A stretch of DNA of 34,327 nucleotides from a virus. The DNA lies in IMG/VR virus record IMGVR_UViG_3300047157_000155, positions 1-34,327 of that record; one strand, written 5' to 3'. The notes under the pieces are model-generated. The model worked only from the letters and a program-made list of their open reading frames with translations. It had not been told where the DNA came from and ran no database searches. This document shows, piece by piece, positions 32,605 to 34,327 of this stretch. The first letter of the stretch is position 1. Each line of letters starts with the position of its first letter. The position numbers and the translations under genes were made by a program.

Positions 32605-33693
32605 TTAAAACAAGCCCATTTCTTCGGCTTGCATCTTTAGTCTCTCCTGGAACGAAAGCCCTTGCCTTTGTTCTGACGGAGAGTTGGTTTGTTGTCCTGT
32701 TCGGCTTGGAGTCCTGCTAGCTGCTCTACGCAAGTAGTCAAGTGCAGCTTCGCCCTGTCCTGTTTCCAACTGCGGTTCTGGCTGTTGGAACTGTGGAGCA
32801 TTTTCAGGAAGGGCTTGCGTAAACGCTTGCTGTTCCGTCTGACTCCTTTGAGCACCCATCGTTCTCCGCATTAAATCTGCTTCCACAGCTTGTAATGCAA
32901 ATTGCCAACGAGCCTCCGGGTTGGAGATGCCCATTGCAGACGCCTGCTCTATTGCGTTTCTGGTCACTTCCCCCTCGCGAGAGACATTCCCGTTTTCGTC
33001 ATACAACCAGTCTCTATTCGCCTGCTCAATATTTTGGACGTACTGTTGCTGTGCGGCCTGCTGCATTTGCTCGCCCACAATAGATTGAGCCTGTTGTTGA
33101 GCCATCTCAGTTACCATTGGGCCGAGTGCAGCTTGCGGGTCAGAAAGGAACTTTTCCGCGAAGCTAGCCCTATAATCAAAGTGATCTTGTAGTGCAGCTT
33201 TTGCGTCTAAAGGTGCATCTGGTGATATCACATCCCGGCCATTCTCGTCCTTGACCAAATAACGACGGTGAGAGTCTTTTATTTGTGGCGGATTCCACCA
33301 CGATTCTTTCTTTGGCTCTGGAGTTGCCACAGGCTGTTGTTGCTGTGGAACTTGTTGCGGCTGTTGCTGCCCTGCACGCCACTGCTCAAACTGCGTTCTG
33401 TTTTGCAGGTATTCCTGAGCAATTGGCATGACTTGCTTATACTGCTGCAGTGCGTGGCTTGCTTGCTGCTCTTGCTGGTACGAACGATACAGCCTCTCGG
33501 CTAGCGTCCTTTCGTCCATATCTTTGAATTCTTCGATTTGTCGGAAGGCAGTAAGAAACTGGTCTTGTTGAGGAGAAGCTGGTTCTGCAACCACTTCTTC
33601 TACAGCTTCTTCCACAACGGATTCAACTGGTGCGGTTTCTTCGACAAGTTCTGCCTGTGTGTCTTCCATTGGTGCTTCGTCTATATCAGCCAT
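32605..33693 (-). CDS. Capsid scaffolding protein (362 aa)
   Basis: The ATG at 33693 is preceded by AGGAGG and overlaps the upstream stop by eight bases. The first ~40 residues are very acidic with Glu/Val/Pro repeats. Then come long helical Gln-rich stretches (about 42-105 and 180-260), a Pro/Gln spacer near 110-125, and a short basic-hydrophobic C-terminus (SFQERLKMQAEEMGLF). This make-up, the length and the location directly before the major capsid gene are those of podovirus scaffolding proteins, which guide procapsid assembly and leave before or during packaging. There is no direct motif, so the assignment rests on composition and context. Confidence 0.72.
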   Translation of the reverse strand: MADIDEAPMEDTQAELVEETAPVESVVEEAVEEVVAEPASPQQDQFLTAFRQIEEFKDMDERTLAERLYRSYQQEQQASHALQQYKQVMPIAQEYLQNRTQFEQWRAGQQQPQQVPQQQQPVATPEPKKESWWNPPQIKDSHRRYLVKDENGRDVISPDAPLDAKAALQDHFDYRASFAEKFLSDPQAALGPMVTEMAQQQAQSIVGEQMQQAAQQQYVQNIEQANRDWLYDENGNVSREGEVTRNAIEQASAMGISNPEARWQFALQAVEADLMRRTMGAQRSQTEQQAFTQALPENAPQFQQPEPQLETGQGEAALDYLRRAASRTPSRTGQQTNSPSEQRQGLSFQERLKMQAEEMGLF

Positions 33694-34018
33694 TATTCAC
33701 CTCCTGGTCATTGGGGATACACTTCTGGTTCGTCAATCCTTCTCGGATAAGTATGACTGCCATTTCTTCTGCGAATTCTGTAACAGACGTTTCTGATAGC
33801 TGCCAGCAAAACGCATGCAGCGACTCGTGTAGCGTGATTTCCAATCGACGTTTTTCACTGACTTTTTGCTGAAGACGAATAACTCTTTCTTCATTGTCAG
33901 TGTCGCCATCATGTGTGGGTATTAACGTGTTGTAGAACTTCCACGTTTTGCCGCCAATCTCGTACTCACGTCCCTGCTCTAATTGTTTCACAGGTTTCTT
34001 TTTGAGCCAACTAAGCAT
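33686..34018 (-). CDS. Minimal HExxH metallopeptidase-like protein (110 aa)
   Basis: The ATG at 34018 overlaps the upstream stop (TGATG). A GTG directly before it is possible but less likely. Residues 64-68 are HESLH, a HExxH zinc-binding motif inside a helix (ITLHESLHAFCWQL). Glu residues at 81, 84 and 85 in the next helix could give the third ligand. The N-terminal 45 residues are a small beta-containing part (YEIGGKTWKFY). From memory, phages encode short HEALHA-type proteins of this size, related to ImmA/IrrE or SprT-like peptidases, with unknown targets. Position just before the scaffold suggests a late or morphogenesis function, for example proteolysis during head maturation, but this is inference. 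Confidence 0.75.
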   Translation of the reverse strand: MLSWLKKKPVKQLEQGREYEIGGKTWKFYNTLIPTHDGDTDNEERVIRLQQKVSEKRRLEITLHESLHAFCWQLSETSVTEFAEEMAVILIREGLTNQKCIPNDQEVNNG

Positions 34019-34327
34019 CACCGGGAAAATACCTCTGTGGCGTATTCGTGACCATTGGCTGCACGAACGATTCCTACACCGACTTTTCTCCAGCTACTGC
34101 CCATTCGGTTACGTCGATGCCCACTGGAATTATGCCACATTCGGTCAAGAGTTTTGGCAGTGCCGCTACTGTGATAGGCCACATTCTCGGCATACGGACC
34201 TCCGCTATGGTACATCCGTCGAACCTTTGCCTGATGCAAACTCCACTTTCGAGCAAATGCCATTAGCTTTTGATCCACAATCAATGGACGCAAACCAGAA
34301 GACCGGCGACGGGCGTTCAACAAATCG
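34018..34327 (-). CDS. CAP (SCP/PR1-like) domain protein, 5' end outside the window
   Basis: The frame stays open to the right edge and the first codons read DLLNARRRSSGL, so the real start lies outside. The fragment (about 103 residues) is a CAP domain: LNxxRRxxGLxPL, MYHSGGPYAENVAY with His 39 and Glu 46, a Trp and SSGHRRN with His 69, then KVGVGIV and GHEYATEVFS with Glu 97 (numbers from the second Leu-encoding TTG codon). These are the His/Glu residues that form the CAP cavity. Bacterial and phage CAP proteins are usually secreted or surface-associated. Whether a signal peptide is present cannot be seen. It ends in a TGATG overlap with the next gene. Confidence 0.82.
   Translation of the reverse strand, partial: DLLNARRRSSGLRPLIVDQKLMAFARKWSLHQAKVRRMYHSGGPYAENVAYHSSGTAKTLDRMWHNSSGHRRNRMGSSWRKVGVGIVRAANGHEYATEVFSR

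Noticed and set aside
1-34327. tRNA genes, CRISPR arrays, insertion sequences, attachment sites
   Set aside because: No cloverleaf-like, direct-repeat-spacer or transposase signals were seen on reading. The only repeats noticed are at protein level inside fibre, nozzle and Cys-rich genes.

Overview
The window is a segment of a tailed bacteriophage genome. It is one dense, unidirectional virion-morphogenesis and DNA-packaging block. Every gene I accept reads on the minus strand, so the transcription order runs from base 34327 down to base 1. Genes abut or overlap by a few bases (TAATG, TGATG, ATGA and TAGTG junctions). I see no tRNA, rRNA, CRISPR array, integrase or replication gene, and no gene-free stretch over 300 bases. 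The terminase, portal, scaffold, capsid, adaptor and nozzle set with no tape measure or contractile sheath suggests a short-tailed, podovirus-like phage. A planctomycete or similar aquatic host is possible. The hint is a Cys-rich protein with a GACC-type module of the kind common in planctomycete secreted proteins, plus a Cys-Gly-Cys C-terminal module I associate with environmental phages. This is suggestive only.

Layout in transcription order. (1) 34327-29898, head module: a partial CAP-domain protein, a minimal HExxH metallopeptidase-like protein, scaffold, major capsid protein, two paralogous small head-associated proteins (one with an Ig-like tail), and an exported Cys-containing protein. 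A clear intrinsic terminator follows at 29838-29869. (2) 29824-22256, packaging module: four unassigned small proteins, a zinc-finger protein in the small-terminase position, an HNH endonuclease, the large terminase, a small protein, the portal and an endonuclease VII-like protein. (3) 22278-13614, fibre module: a conserved unknown, a small protein and about 8 kb of tail-fibre or receptor-binding genes. (4) 13585-8401, tail module: a small protein, adaptor, a nozzle-like protein apparently split into a short N-terminal cistron and a long beta-rich cistron, and a coiled-coil protein. (5) 8345-1: the Cys-rich repeat protein, a Cys-motif protein, and a series of disordered, coiled or membrane-segment proteins ending in the start of a long gene that runs off the left edge. 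These last are candidates for ejected internal virion proteins.

Three virion genes appear interrupted by reading-frame changes: the major capsid protein near 32500, a fibre near 19330 and the large fibre near 15400. In each case plausible protein sequence continues in another frame without a good ribosome-binding site. They may be sequence errors, real mutations or programmed frameshifts, and raw reads or relatives would decide. Function calls rest on recognising motifs and gene order. No database search was possible.
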